From positions 1,860,001-1,924,000 of the forward strand of contig OY783217.1 in the NCBI GenBank assembly GCA_963678705.1: a stretch of DNA of 64,000 bases, read 5' to 3'. Numbering within the stretch: position 1 is the stretch's first letter; every line of letters begins with the position of its first letter. Source of the DNA: Panorpa germanica (lineage: Eukaryota; Arthropoda; Insecta; Mecoptera; Panorpidae). The position numbers and the translations under genes are program-made. Of this stretch, positions 28,133 to 38,759 are shown piece after piece. Below the pieces are notes generated by a model that did not search any database, was not told where the DNA came from, and worked only from the letters and a program-made list of their open reading frames with translations.

Positions 28133-29245
28133 TTATTTTCCAGTTAAACCAGGTACTCTGTACAAAAATTCCCCGTCGTCGTCATAAAAACAATCATTTA
28201 ACTTATAAGTACTATTCTTTTTCCATATATTTTTAGGAATTTCTATATATTCTGGATATTCATCTACTTCTTGTTTAGAGTTATCATACTTCATTAAAAC
28301 CTTATTAGAATGCTTATTGTTTTTTAAGCGACCTATATCAATTTCCGTTGGGAGTGAATTATTTCGTGCTGCATCACCTTGCATACTTTTTAATGGATGC
28401 TTTTCATTTGTTGATTCATTTTCAGAACGAATTGTCTGTTTAAGTTTAGAAAGCGTTGTCAAAGGCGAAGTATTTGTATTTTGTCCGTCTATAATATACA
28501 TATCTTTCTTTGGTTTATGAAGAATTTTATTTCCTTCTAGTAGTGCTGGTGCTGCTTCAAGATTTTCGGTTCTCTGATTTGCATTTTCATAATCTGTTAT
28601 TATACGTGAGAATTCATTACTTGACAAATTGCTTTTATATTTGTGCTTCAAATGTGTAGTAGCTGTTTGGTTACCTTCCTTCGATATTAAATGGTTACGG
28701 TCAGTAAATTTAAGTAAGTGCTTCTTCAAATGTTCATCGATGTCTATTTTTCCCGATTTTAATAGTTTCCAATTATTTTCGACTGCATTATCGTGACTTA
28801 AAATTCGTTTATCATCTGTACAGCTCCATTTAGACTTCAAAACTTTGGCTATTATTAATGTGGACGCTGGAAAACTTTCAGCTAATCGTTCTACAGCCCA
28901 TTCTTCTGGATCTTGTGAATGTAGATATTTAATCTGTTCTTTTTCAGCCCAAGTTAAAAAATTATAATGTTTCTCCTTAAAATATTTCCCTTTGATTATC
29001 CATAATTTTTCTTTCTCTTTATATTTGCTTACTTCTTTCTCAAATTGTTTATGAGAGAGATGTACATTTGAGAAATCTGACTCCATATTATCAAAATCGA
29101 TTTCGGAATCAGCAGGTAAATTTTCCCGTTTATTAATCATTTTTAATTGATTTTCCATACCGGGGTTTGCCTTTCGACGTATTCCTCTAAAAATTATTGA
29201 AGGAATTTGCTTCACGTAATTGACATTTATATGATTAAAAATCAT
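28133..29245 (-). CDS. Neugrin-like mitochondrial protein
   Basis: A single uninterrupted 370-residue frame. The start is the ATG at 29243-29245; the frame is open six codons further, but only back to a GTG. The N-terminus (MIFNHINVNYVKQIPSIIFRGIRRK) is basic and lacks acidic residues, like a mitochondrial targeting peptide. The neugrin/Rrg9 domain is at about residues 97-140, with LTWAEKEQIKYLHSQDPEEW, then VERLAESFPAS and IAKVLKSKW. These match the conserved helix-turn-helix-like core of the family. In human cells neugrin belongs to a mitochondrial module needed for 16S rRNA; the same role here is inferred. The C-terminal 220 residues are polar and poorly conserved. It is head-to-head with the TAF1C-like gene, with 560 bp between starts. 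The gene is intronless, unlike its neighbours. Confidence 0.85.
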   Translation of the reverse strand: MIFNHINVNYVKQIPSIIFRGIRRKANPGMENQLKMINKRENLPADSEIDFDNMESDFSNVHLSHKQFEKEVSKYKEKEKLWIIKGKYFKEKHYNFLTWAEKEQIKYLHSQDPEEWAVERLAESFPASTLIIAKVLKSKWSCTDDKRILSHDNAVENNWKLLKSGKIDIDEHLKKHLLKFTDRNHLISKEGNQTATTHLKHKYKSNLSSNEFSRIITDYENANQRTENLEAAPALLEGNKILHKPKKDMYIIDGQNTNTSPLTTLSKLKQTIRSENESTNEKHPLKSMQGDAARNNSLPTEIDIGRLKNNKHSNKVLMKYDNSKQEVDEYPEYIEIPKNIWKKNSTYKLNDCFYDDDGEFLYRVPGLTGK

Positions 29246-29804
29246 TTTTAGGTTATGTAACACTACTTTCCTAAACTTCTAGAATTAGAAACTTGTAGCA
29301 ATAACCAAACTATCTTATTTAGTTTAAAGAAACTTTTAAAAATCTCGAAAACACATTAACTATTTAGAAATATATAAATATTGTAACTGATTGTAACATT
29401 GAAATATATAAAATAAAGAAAATAATCTACTGTCAACATTGTTATGCTCAGTTATGCTATTGTCCGTTACAAAGATAATAATATGGTTCGCTAGTTTAGC
29501 AAGTACACGCTAGAGAACGGTAGAGACGTTAAAGTTGTAATTAAATGTTCTTTGAAGAAGTTTATGAAGTTTTATCTAAATTTAAAAACCTATTTATTAT
29601 CTCTGTATCTATTTCGTTATAAATCTCTTATTATATCTAATTATTTAATGTGAATTTCCTAACATATTACACAGGTGTAAGATTCCTTGTTCTCCTTTCT
29701 GTGTAGGTTATGTGAGGTTATGATTACAAAAGATACAGTTAAATAAGAAAATATTTCTCTTAGCTCATTTTAATTTATTCATATTTGTCATTATCGTCAA
29801 TAAA
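29246..29804. promoter_or_regulatory. Shared head-to-head promoter region
   Basis: The 560 bp between the starts of neugrin (-) and the TAF1C-like gene (+) must hold both promoters. No TATA box stands out near either start. A short less AT-rich patch lies around 29490-29530. Bidirectional use is inferred from geometry only. Confidence 0.5.
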
Positions 29805-32181
29805 ATGGTAAGCAATAGTGAATTAATTTGTTCTTTTATTCATACGGTCTCTTACAGTTACATTTATTAGTCCACAGAAAATGGGAAAGCTGTTGCTGCT
29901 TATTATAATGTCATTGGAGCAATGAAAAGTGATTATTATAAAAGCATTCCTCATGAGTTTTCCCCGTGTCATAATCTACACAAAACCCCAAATGTTATAT
30001 CTTGGAATCCAAATTTTGTGGCTAGTTCAATTAAAACATTTCCTTATAGCTCTACATTGCCTACACCTATACTGCCCCCAACAAAATTAAACACTCATAA
30101 TTCGCACAACATTCAAGATCCAGCTCTGAATTTAATTATAGAAAAAGAAATTTGGCAGAGGAAGATTAATAAGATGAAATACAAGTACAAGAAAGGTATT
30201 CAATTAAATGTTTACTCATATGTATCTTCCATAACATATTTATAACATATGTTTCACTTTAGAAATGGAACGCATACCAAATGCAAGATTTTCAAAAAAG
30301 GGTATTACTGTGCCGCAATTTCTAATCCACTTCACAGAAATGTTATCAGAAGATCCAGATTCCCAATTTAATGGAACCTATGACTGGTACTATACAGGGG
30401 GGAATCTACAAGTAACAAAGTTGGGAAATCAGCAGCTGCTTTTACAACCTTCTGGACGTTACAGCGATTATTTAAGTTAGTATTAATAATTTTGAATAAA
30501 TTTTTAATTAATTGGACATAACATATTAACTTTTTTTTGGGTAGGTGTTATACCATTTGATACTTTGAAAGATGAACATCATGCTACTATACATAATGCA
30601 ACCATAACCAGAGCTAAACGTAAGCATCAAATTTATGAAATCATATCCAGGACATATAACCATAGCGACATTCAATCAATATTTGTTGGTGCTCGACAAA
30701 AATATTGTTTTACGGTTTACGAGATTGTCGAAACGGAAAACTCAGTTTATGCTGCTGAGGCAGTAAGCAAAGTTAAAACAAAACGAACTTTAACGAGTGC
30801 ATGTTTTGATAATTATTTTGAAGGTAAATTTTGCACAGTAAATACAGACAAATGCATATCCATCTATGATATTAACTCTACAAATTCAAGCAAATATAAC
30901 ATAAAAGTTGAAACTTCTAACAGTGTTAGTAATAAGTGGAGTTGTATTAAGTATAGTGATGTAAATAATATTGTTTATGCTGATAGATGTTGTGTACAAA
31001 TGTTTGATACACGAATAAATCAATCTGAAAACGTAACAAACGTTTATTGTCCAAAGGATGTTTTAGATAAATGTGATGAAATATCAGCCATTGTTTTAAG
31101 CAAATTATCAAATAATTATATATATCTCGGTACAAATCACAATTTGTTTCTGGCAGATATTAGAATGCTAAATTCATCAAAAAGAATACCACTGCAGCGG
31201 TGGACTCATATGATGAAATCAACACCGTGTATGCTTGATACACTAATTCTAGATGAAGCTGAGCTAATACATATTTCAAGCCCACTAGTTGGCGATAATA
31301 GATTAATTGTAAATGGATATAACAAACAAAAAATAGATATGGATGAAAATAACGTTGTGAATGAAGACTTCTATATAACGGATTCAGTGAGCTTGCCTTG
31401 GTTGCCACCAAGTATACTAGACTCATTACATTTAACCAAAAATAGTGGGCTATATTTAGATCCAACATCGCACGTGAAAGAACGATTAAATTTATGTATC
31501 ACAGGATCTTTATTACTGAAAAATGTAGATAATACCACATTGTTAACACAAAATTCAGTTGGAGATATTTTTCAGCAGAGAATAGTATCCAATTGCGAAG
31601 GCATGCTAAATGATAGCGGCGTTGTAAAACAATTACATAGGTGGAATAAGACATTGATGTCAATCACTAAATCGCACTACTTAGAAATGACTTCAGCTTT
31701 AAATATGAAACCAGTAGGTCGAATAATGAAATCTAATAAATCTAAAATTAAAGACATTAATATAGAAAAACAAAAACGTATGGGAAGATGGCAACAGCCA
31801 ATATCTAGGTTGGTAGAATATAAAGATAGTTTGGCCACTGACCTATTAGAGGCTTGGGGCTTTGAAGAAACTTCTGCTGATCAGGGATTTATTCCGTCAC
31901 AGTTAAACAAAAGTACAAGTCATCAAGATAAAGTCTCTGCGTGGTTGCAAAATACATCCCCCGATCCAACTGAAATGTCACAAAATTTTGATTCTCAACA
32001 AAGTGAACCTATTGTACTTTCTTGTCCTGAACCAGCAGCCTTTATTAACTACTCTATATCGCAGAATGACAACAACCATCTCAAATTTTTATCACAACCT
32101 ATGTCTAACAATAAACTCAATATGTCAAGGAAATCTACAAAACCACAAAGAAAGCGACCCCGACTAAATGATGGTTTTTAA
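29805..32181 (+). CDS. TAF1C-like RNA polymerase I initiation factor subunit
   Basis: A 725-residue model: 29805-29807 (only the ATG), 29871-30195, 30263-30475, 30545-32181. The second exon continues in frame as STENGKAVAAYYNVIG. If the one-codon first exon is wrong, the next Met is at 29922. The middle of the protein looks like a degenerate beta-propeller (WSCIKYSDVNNIVYADR, VQMFDTRINQ, NYIYLGTNHNLFLADIRM). The C-terminal region has MGRWQQPISRL, a polar stretch and a very basic end (KSTKPQRKRPRLNDGF) that could be a nuclear localisation signal. This layout fits TAF1C (TAFI110), a subunit of the SL1 factor that brings Pol I to rDNA promoters. The identification rests on remembered family features and moderate similarity. 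It could be another WD-like nuclear protein. Confidence 0.6.
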
Positions 32182-32660
32182 AAAGGACTTATAATGTAAC
32201 GAAAAACTGTATAAGTTTGAATAATAATTTATAATAATTTAATAGTAAAATTAAACATTAGACAAAATTAACATTAGTATTTAATAAAACGAATATGCTT
32301 AAAACAAATGTGTTGTATTTGGTAGGTAAAGCGAATTTCAAAATAAAGAAATGTAAGATACAATAATATTTACATGTGCTTATTATTTAATTAAAATTTG
32401 ATTTACCTAAAATATAAATTGAACATATATTGGTGGCTATTTTTGTTATAACGCCTAACATTGTTATATTTGTATAAAAATGTATTTTTATATTTTGTAG
32501 AAATAAATACCACATTAAAAAATACAACAGAGTTTTGTAATTTTTTTCATATATCTTTTTACAAGTATAATAAAATAATCAACAAAATACTTACTTAAGT
32601 AAATATGACGCTGACGTGCATACGACAGTCACTGTATTCCAAATTAAATTTATAATCGAA
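32182..32660. other. Convergent gap between TAF1C-like gene and TIM50
   Basis: The 3' ends of two convergent genes. AATAAA at 32283-32288 is a likely poly(A) signal for the plus-strand gene, about 100 bases after its stop. Nothing else seen. Confidence 0.55.
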
Positions 32661-34207
32661 TTAATGTTTAAGAAAACTACTGCTCCATTTTGTTGTAAGT
32701 GGTTTGTTTGTTGATTTTGCTTGTTGCTCCTCTTCTAATTGTTCTACCAGTTTTCTTTGATTTTCTCTAAATGCTTGAATAGGATTATCAAATTGTTGAT
32801 AGTATGTTAACACTTCCCTAACATCTCCGACTTCAGAAGTGGCTATTGCTACAAAATAAATAATTAATTAAGTTTCGTTCAACTATTATACTATTTGATT
32901 TCAATGCGGTTTGAGTCATTACTTTTAAGAAAAGCTGCGAGATCTACAAGGATAGTGTCATCATCATTGCCAATCCATCGGTCTAATTTAAGTATATTTT
33001 CTTGGTGAAATTTAACAGACTTTGAATTCCAATCAACAACAATAACCTATTAAAAGACCAAAAATATATTATTCTGAAGAAAACAAAGAAAAAAAAAAAT
33101 TAAGCTTAACAAAATTAATTCTAACATACCTTACTCAGATCTCTATTTAAATTATCTAAATTTTTAACATGATGTCCATCTACGAAATGTGTAGCATCTC
33201 TTACTAGTCTGTACATTATATATCCATTGGGATCCAAAGCATCAATGATAGGAAAAGCAGTCATTCCTTGCTCAGCAGTGAATATAACTATCTCGAAGAG
33301 AGGTGGTGCAACTTGTTCTAAGAAATGATCCAAACCAGGGCGCTTTTTGAATCGCCATCCTGTTTGATACGTCCAATCGGGGTGTACTAATACATCTGTT
33401 AATTCTATCACTAAAGTGTAAGGCGGTTGAATATAAGGATATGGTAACGGATCTGGTAAAAGATGTTTTCTTGAAGGTTCTTTGATAAGCTGCAATAAAT
33501 GTTTTTATTCGTACTGAATACCTAAAAATATTATAAATAAAGAATTAAATCAAACGAACCTTTTGGTAAAAAACCATCGCGTTCCACAATCGATATAAAT
33601 ATTGCTTTGGAATGGGAAAGCTACTAAATTCGTCATCAATATAATTTCCGTCAGAATCTCTGGCAGGGAGGCCATACTCATAAACAACACATCCACTGAC
33701 AAATACCATTGACACTCCAAAGACTGTAAAACTGTATAAAAAATATGGCATATATTTCAAATGTTGTGACTCTATGGTAACTCTATATGGTTCTGAATGT
33801 CTCACCCTATTTTTGTTTTCCTCCAAGCATCTTCCTTTTGTTTTTTATTTTCCTCCTCATCCTTTTTTCTTTCTTTTTCTAACTCTTCTGGATCATTCAC
33901 TGAAGTTTGTGGAAAAAGTTGTGATAAAAGAGGGACAGTCTTCGGTTTATCTTTAGAATCATCAGATTCAAATTCTTTAGCTGAAAAAGGATATGCAAAA
34001 CAAAACTTAAAAATACATACAGCAAGAAATTTAAATAAATATAAATAATGTAGCTTTACCATCTTTGCTGTAGTATCTTAATAATTTATCATTTTTTTCA
34101 TATAGTATCAATGGACGTCTATATGAAACACTAACACAAACTCCACTGGGATATACCTTTACTAATTTTGATAACCGTTGGAAGCCAAATAAATTCCTCA
34201 ATGCCAT
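32661..34207 (-). CDS. Tim50: TIM50, mitochondrial presequence receptor of TIM23
   Basis: Six exons encode 388 residues: 34060-34207, 33806-33980, 33560-33731, 33130-33489, 32923-33046, 32661-32848. TIM50 sits in the inner membrane, binds presequences and passes them to the TIM23 channel. Visible are a basic N-terminal presequence ([15 protein letters not shown]), a charged Lys/Glu segment, and one membrane span near 108-127 ([20 protein letters not shown]). An FCP1/HAD-like domain follows from about 185 ([70 protein letters not shown]). The phosphatase DxDxT motif reads ELTDV, so both catalytic aspartates are gone and it should be catalytically inert. The C-terminus ([19 protein letters not shown]) is characteristic. 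The start is the ATG at 34205-34207; the longer frame begins only with TTG. Confidence 0.95.
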
Positions 34208-35307
34208 GTCTCCAAGATATTTTAAGAAAATGATTTGATTCAATAACCAGCTCTGGCAACCATCTTATTTTGTAGTATGTTTTTTAGGTTTTGCAGTTGT
34301 AATACTGTTGAATAGATGTTGCCATCATGACCGTAAAAATTTTTGATAATTCCATCGACAATATTTAAAATTTAGAATATAAAATGTTTTGAAAATAATC
34401 TACTTGGAAGTTTTTTACTATATCTTTTTGTCCTCTCACTTTACATATTTATAAAATTTTATTTCAATATCCCGTCAAAAACAAAATCGTATATCATTGT
34501 TTTAATCTGCACGCGAAATGTCAAATTTACAAATAAACAAACCCGCCGAACAACGTGGACGTTAACTTAAATCCACGTAAAAGTTTAATTTAACGAAACC
34601 TAGTAATGTTTATAAATAGTTAGAGCATATTGCTTAAGTCGTTTTACAATAATTTTTCTTTTTAAAAGGACATACATGTAGGATATTTATGGACAAAAAC
34701 GTAGATTTATTTTTCAAATAGCGGATAAGTTATTAGGCAATGTATTATTATTTTACGTACAGAGTATCTCTTAGTTATATTAGATAAACTCACAAATAAT
34801 TAACTTTAGCATGCAAGTGCTTTACTTGTAATTAATGAATTCAATAAAATAATTCGTAATTTTATTTCAAATTATAATTCCACTTTAAATTGAAATATTA
34901 ACTCGTTGAATATTAATTTTACAATTAACTTCTTTATTTCTAATTTTTAAAAAAGGTTAGTATTAAACACCGTAATACATATGCAAAATTTCCATTTTCT
35001 ATCTTTTACGAATTGAAAGTTATAAGAGCAAAACAATATTTTTCAGTTTTTCTAAAATTACGGGTTTCCATGAAATTCAGGGAAAAGTTAGAGGAAGTCG
35101 AAAGTTTTAGAATTTTTTCTATTGGAAATAGAAGTTTCTGGAAAATGCGTGGAGCCGTTTTCGAGCCACCATACGAATCGCGTAAACAAATAAACGTACA
35201 CCTGGGAACTTTATAAACAGAGTAAATAAGATTATTAATAAAAGAATAATTTATTGTTCAATAACATATATTGGAACCATTTTTGTAAATACAATTTATT
35301 CTCAGCT
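34208..35307. other. Gap between TIM50 start and RpL17 end
   Basis: About 1.1 kb of mostly AT-rich sequence holding the TIM50 promoter and the RpL17 3' UTR. TTTATT at 35295 and 35250 gives minus-strand AATAAA signals for RpL17. A 67-codon plus-strand frame at 35013-35216 is open, but I recognise nothing in it and do not call it a gene. Confidence 0.5.
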
Positions 35308-36232
35308 TTATTCCCTCATCATCTTTTCCTTCTGTCTGGCTAACTTCTTCTTGGACAGCTTCTTTTTCGCGGGCTCTTCTTCAGTAGCCTTAGCAACAAC
35401 CTCTTCCTTTTCAGTTAGACAAACCTCAATGTGGCAGGGTGAAGACATATAGGGGTTGATACGACCGTGGGCACGGTATGTACGACGACGCAGACATGGT
35501 GCCCTATTCACCTAAGTAGATAGGATACATTATAAATCGTAAATTCCATTTAAATCAAATGTTTGAAAGTACATTAGAAGACATACATTTCGTTTAAATA
35601 AAATGTTTGAGAGTATCGGGCTACAAATAATTCTATGAGACAGATTTATTAGTGAAAAACTCCCAACAATTGCTATATGCCTAGTTGAAAACACATCTTG
35701 CATAATGATTCTAGCAGACTGTCAAGCACCAGGCACACATTATAATAAATGGGGATTATTTAATATTTATATAATAACACTTACTTGAATATGGTCAATT
35801 ACTAATCTGTCAACATCAAGACCTTTGTAATCAGCATTGGACTCAGCGTTCCTCAAGAGCTGGAGTAAAAATTCAGCAGATTTCTTGGGCCACCGTCCTT
35901 GTGTTGTGCCAAATTGTTTGGCTTGAGCGCAACGGCCTACACCTCCATTAAAACGACGGAATGGAATGCATTCTTTTTGCTCAGTTACATTCTTCAAATA
36001 GCGGACAGCGCGACGAAGAGGCATGCGTTTAATTGCCATAGCGGTCTCGTGTGTGTTCTGAAAGACATTTGAACAGGCAATAGAAACATAGCTCAATGTA
36101 CTACACATATTTAGAAAATCACTTTTGATGAAATTGCACATATTTTGATACCTTGAAATGAACACGAAGATTTGAGCCTCGAGCTTTGCAAGACTTGGTT
36201 GCATTGTCTGGTTCTCTAGAGTATCGCCCCAT
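35308..36232 (-). CDS. RpL17: 60S ribosomal protein L17 (uL22)
   Basis: Three coding exons encode 185 residues, the usual length: 36152-36232, 35785-36057, 35308-35511. uL22 is a core large-subunit protein that lines the peptide exit tunnel. The sequence is nearly textbook: [20 protein letters not shown], then [59 protein letters not shown] and [21 protein letters not shown] Lys-rich tail ends KEKMMRE. A non-coding first exon with a pyrimidine start lies upstream at about 36480-36507. The acceptor for the coding part is the CAG just before AATAACCATGG. GC content is higher than in neighbouring genes, as expected for a highly expressed gene. Confidence 0.97.
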
Positions 36233-36479
36233 GGTTATTCTGAAATTAAATTTACAGTTGAGCTTATATTACTATATCAATACCTAACCTCATAACAAAA
36301 GAGACACATGTACAAGAGTACATATTAAATGTTCCTATTTCCAAAAATTATAAAATATATAGATATATTTAAAGAATGAACACTTAAAAGAACGTATAGC
36401 ACATTATATATAATTTTTTTATAAAAATATATCTGATGATTGCAGATAGATTTTTAGCTTTAATTTAACACACACTTAC

Positions 36480-36507
36480 TTCCAAATGATTAGAACGGGA
36501 AAGAAAG
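36480..36507 (-). promoter_or_regulatory. RpL17 5' exon with TOP-like start
   Basis: On the minus strand CTTTCTTTCCCGTTCTAATC leads into CATTTGGAA and then a strong donor, GTAAGTGTG. A pyrimidine run at the cap site is the mark of 5'-TOP mRNAs of ribosomal proteins, whose translation follows TOR signalling. The exact start base (36507 or 36503) is a guess. The 240-bp intron that follows ends just before the start codon. Confidence 0.6.
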
Positions 36508-37075
36508 CAAAAGGCAGAATCTATCTATGCCTGAATTTCAATAACGTAAAGTGATGGACGCAGTTACAGATGGAGCTGTTCATCACCACGAATACCAACT
36601 GGGCGAGTATTTATGAAATTCAAATTGATAACTTTATTTTATAATTATATATATATCCTCATTTGAATTTATATATCTATAATTCTAATTGATTCTAATA
36701 CTATATCGAAATGAATACTTAAATATCAATGAAATATTATTATATAAGAAGAAGAATTGATTAATTATTGGTTTTGGTATTGCAATTGGTATCTCTTTTA
36801 TGGCTCGTATTCGATTTTGACACCCAGCCCATCTCGTAATTTTGACGTTTAATAATTTCAGTCAAAGTATGATCACACATATATATTAGAAGATTATCGA
36901 AATCTTATAAAACAAAAAGTTTATGTAAGATACACTGATAGCCTTTAATATGGTACAGAGTTTGTGAAACCTAACAATTCTTAAGGATTCCACAAAATCA
37001 ATTAAGTTAGTGTTAGGTTAATGACATTTGCGATATATGTATTGAAATAGTAAAAGATATAAAATTATTTGAAAG
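36508..37075. promoter_or_regulatory. Head-to-head promoter region RpL17 / MEK
   Basis: About 570 bp separate the RpL17 cap site from the MEK start codon on the other strand. The RpL17 core promoter and the whole MEK promoter and 5' UTR must lie here. No TATA box stands out. Shared regulation is an inference from spacing. Confidence 0.5.
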
Positions 37076-38759
37076 ATGAGTAAGCTTTCCAAGAATAAGT
37101 TAAATCTTACCCTGCCTCCTGGAGCTATTGATACGGCTACAGTTGCGGGTACTCCTTCTGCTCCTACACCGCAATTCAAATCACCGACTCCAGCCGCTGA
37201 GTATGTTTTATTTCATTTTAGTGCCAATTGGAAAATATCATTTATATCTTTACAATAAATTTTTAAATGTTTCAGAAGAAACACTCTTGCTGGTAAATCA
37301 AAATCTAGCATCGATGCACTTACAGAAACTCTTGCAGAAATTGAGATGGATGATACTCAACGTCGAAGAATTGAGGTTTTTCTGTGCCAAAAAGAAAAAA
37401 TTGGTGAATTAAGTGATGATGATTTTGAAAAGTTAGGAGAACTAGGTATGCTTGATTTTTTACCATAGCTCTTTATAAATAATTCTAATTCATTAATAAT
37501 TTAACATATATTCTTATAGGTGCCGGTAATGGAGGTGTAGTTATGAAAGTCCGACACAAATCAACGCAATTAATAATGGCACGTAAGTTAATTCATCTTG
37601 AAGTTAAACCGGCTATAAAGAAGCAAATTATCAGAGAACTTAAAGTACTTCATGAATGCAACTTTACGCATATTGTTGGATTTTATGGTGCTTTTTATAG
37701 TGATGGAGAAATCAGTATTTGTATGGAGTACATGGACGGCGGATCCTTGGACCTCATTTTAAAAAAAGCAGGAAAGATTCCGGAACCTATATTAGGTAAA
37801 TTGTATATGCATACCCTTATGTTACAAAAATGTATAAATCTGTTTATTATAATAAATTGAGATATGTTTTTAGGGGTTATAACATCTGCTGTGTTAAAGG
37901 GGTTGAGTTATTTGAGAGATAAACATGCAATAATGCATCGTGATGTTAAACCCAGTAATATTTTAGTAAACAGTAGTGGCGAAATAAAAATCTGTGATTT
38001 TGGCGTTTCCGGTCAGTTGATTGATTCAATGGCTAATTCTTTTGTTGGAACTCGAAGTTACATGTCTGTAAGTAATATGTTTTAAATACATATATAGCCA
38101 AATTTCCGAGAAGAGAAATATTTATTATGTCGTTATTTTTGTAGCCTGAGAGACTTCAGGGCACCCATTATTCTGTCCAGTCGGATATTTGGTCATTGGG
38201 ATTATCTTTAGTAGAAATGGCTATTGGAACTTACCCAATTCCACCACCTGATCCTACTCAACTGGCGGCAATTTTTGGATCGCAAGATGAAGACAACTCC
38301 CCTGGACAAGTAATTTTATTATTACTATTACCTTTTCATTTTTATTTGTAGTTTCAATGATTTACTTCACTAAAATTCATCATACGGTATATTCTTTTAG
38401 TCTGGAAATGCTCCTCGTCCAATGGCAATTTTTGAGTTGCTAGATTATATCGTAAACGAACCTCCACCAACTCTTCCAGCATTTTTTTCTGATACATTTA
38501 GAGATTTTGTGGATCGTTGTCTTAAAAAGAACCCTGAAGAACGTGCTGACTTAAAGACTCTGATGGTAATATTTTATTATATTAAACATTTCAATAATTA
38601 TATAAAAATATTGCATATTGTTGTTAATATTTACAGAGTCATGAATGGATCCGTCAATCTGATATTGACAGCGATAACGTTGATATAGCCGGCTGGGTTT
38701 GTCGAACAATGGATTTATTACCTTCTACACCTAACAGGAATGCCTCCCCGTTCTCCTAA
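37076..38759 (+). CDS. Dsor1: MAP kinase kinase (MEK1/2, Dsor1 homologue)
   Basis: Seven exons encode 405 residues: 37076-37200, 37276-37445, 37520-37795, 37874-38067, 38145-38309, 38401-38565, 38637-38759. MEK phosphorylates ERK on Thr and Tyr in the Ras-Raf pathway. The N-terminus has an ERK-docking site (KNKLNLTLP). Kinase landmarks are the Gly loop GAGNGGVV near 98, the ATP lysine in [10 protein letters not shown], catalytic MHRDVKPSN (Asp near 214) and DFG near 232-234. The activation loop reads [20 protein letters not shown], with the Raf target serines near 242 and 246. A Pro-rich insert ([16 protein letters not shown]) follows; it is shorter than in mammalian MEK1. The end is [21 protein letters not shown]. 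All key catalytic residues are present. It is closer to MEK1/2 than to MKK3/4/6/7 by the SMANS loop. Confidence 0.97.

Noticed and set aside
35013..35216. 67-codon plus-strand frame between TIM50 and RpL17
   Set aside because: No recognisable domain, no splice partners, no good start context, and it lies within the expected 3' flank of RpL17.
35512..36151. Possible snoRNAs in RpL17 introns
   Set aside because: Ribosomal protein introns often host snoRNAs, but I found no paired C/D boxes or H/ACA boxes at the right spacing in either intron.
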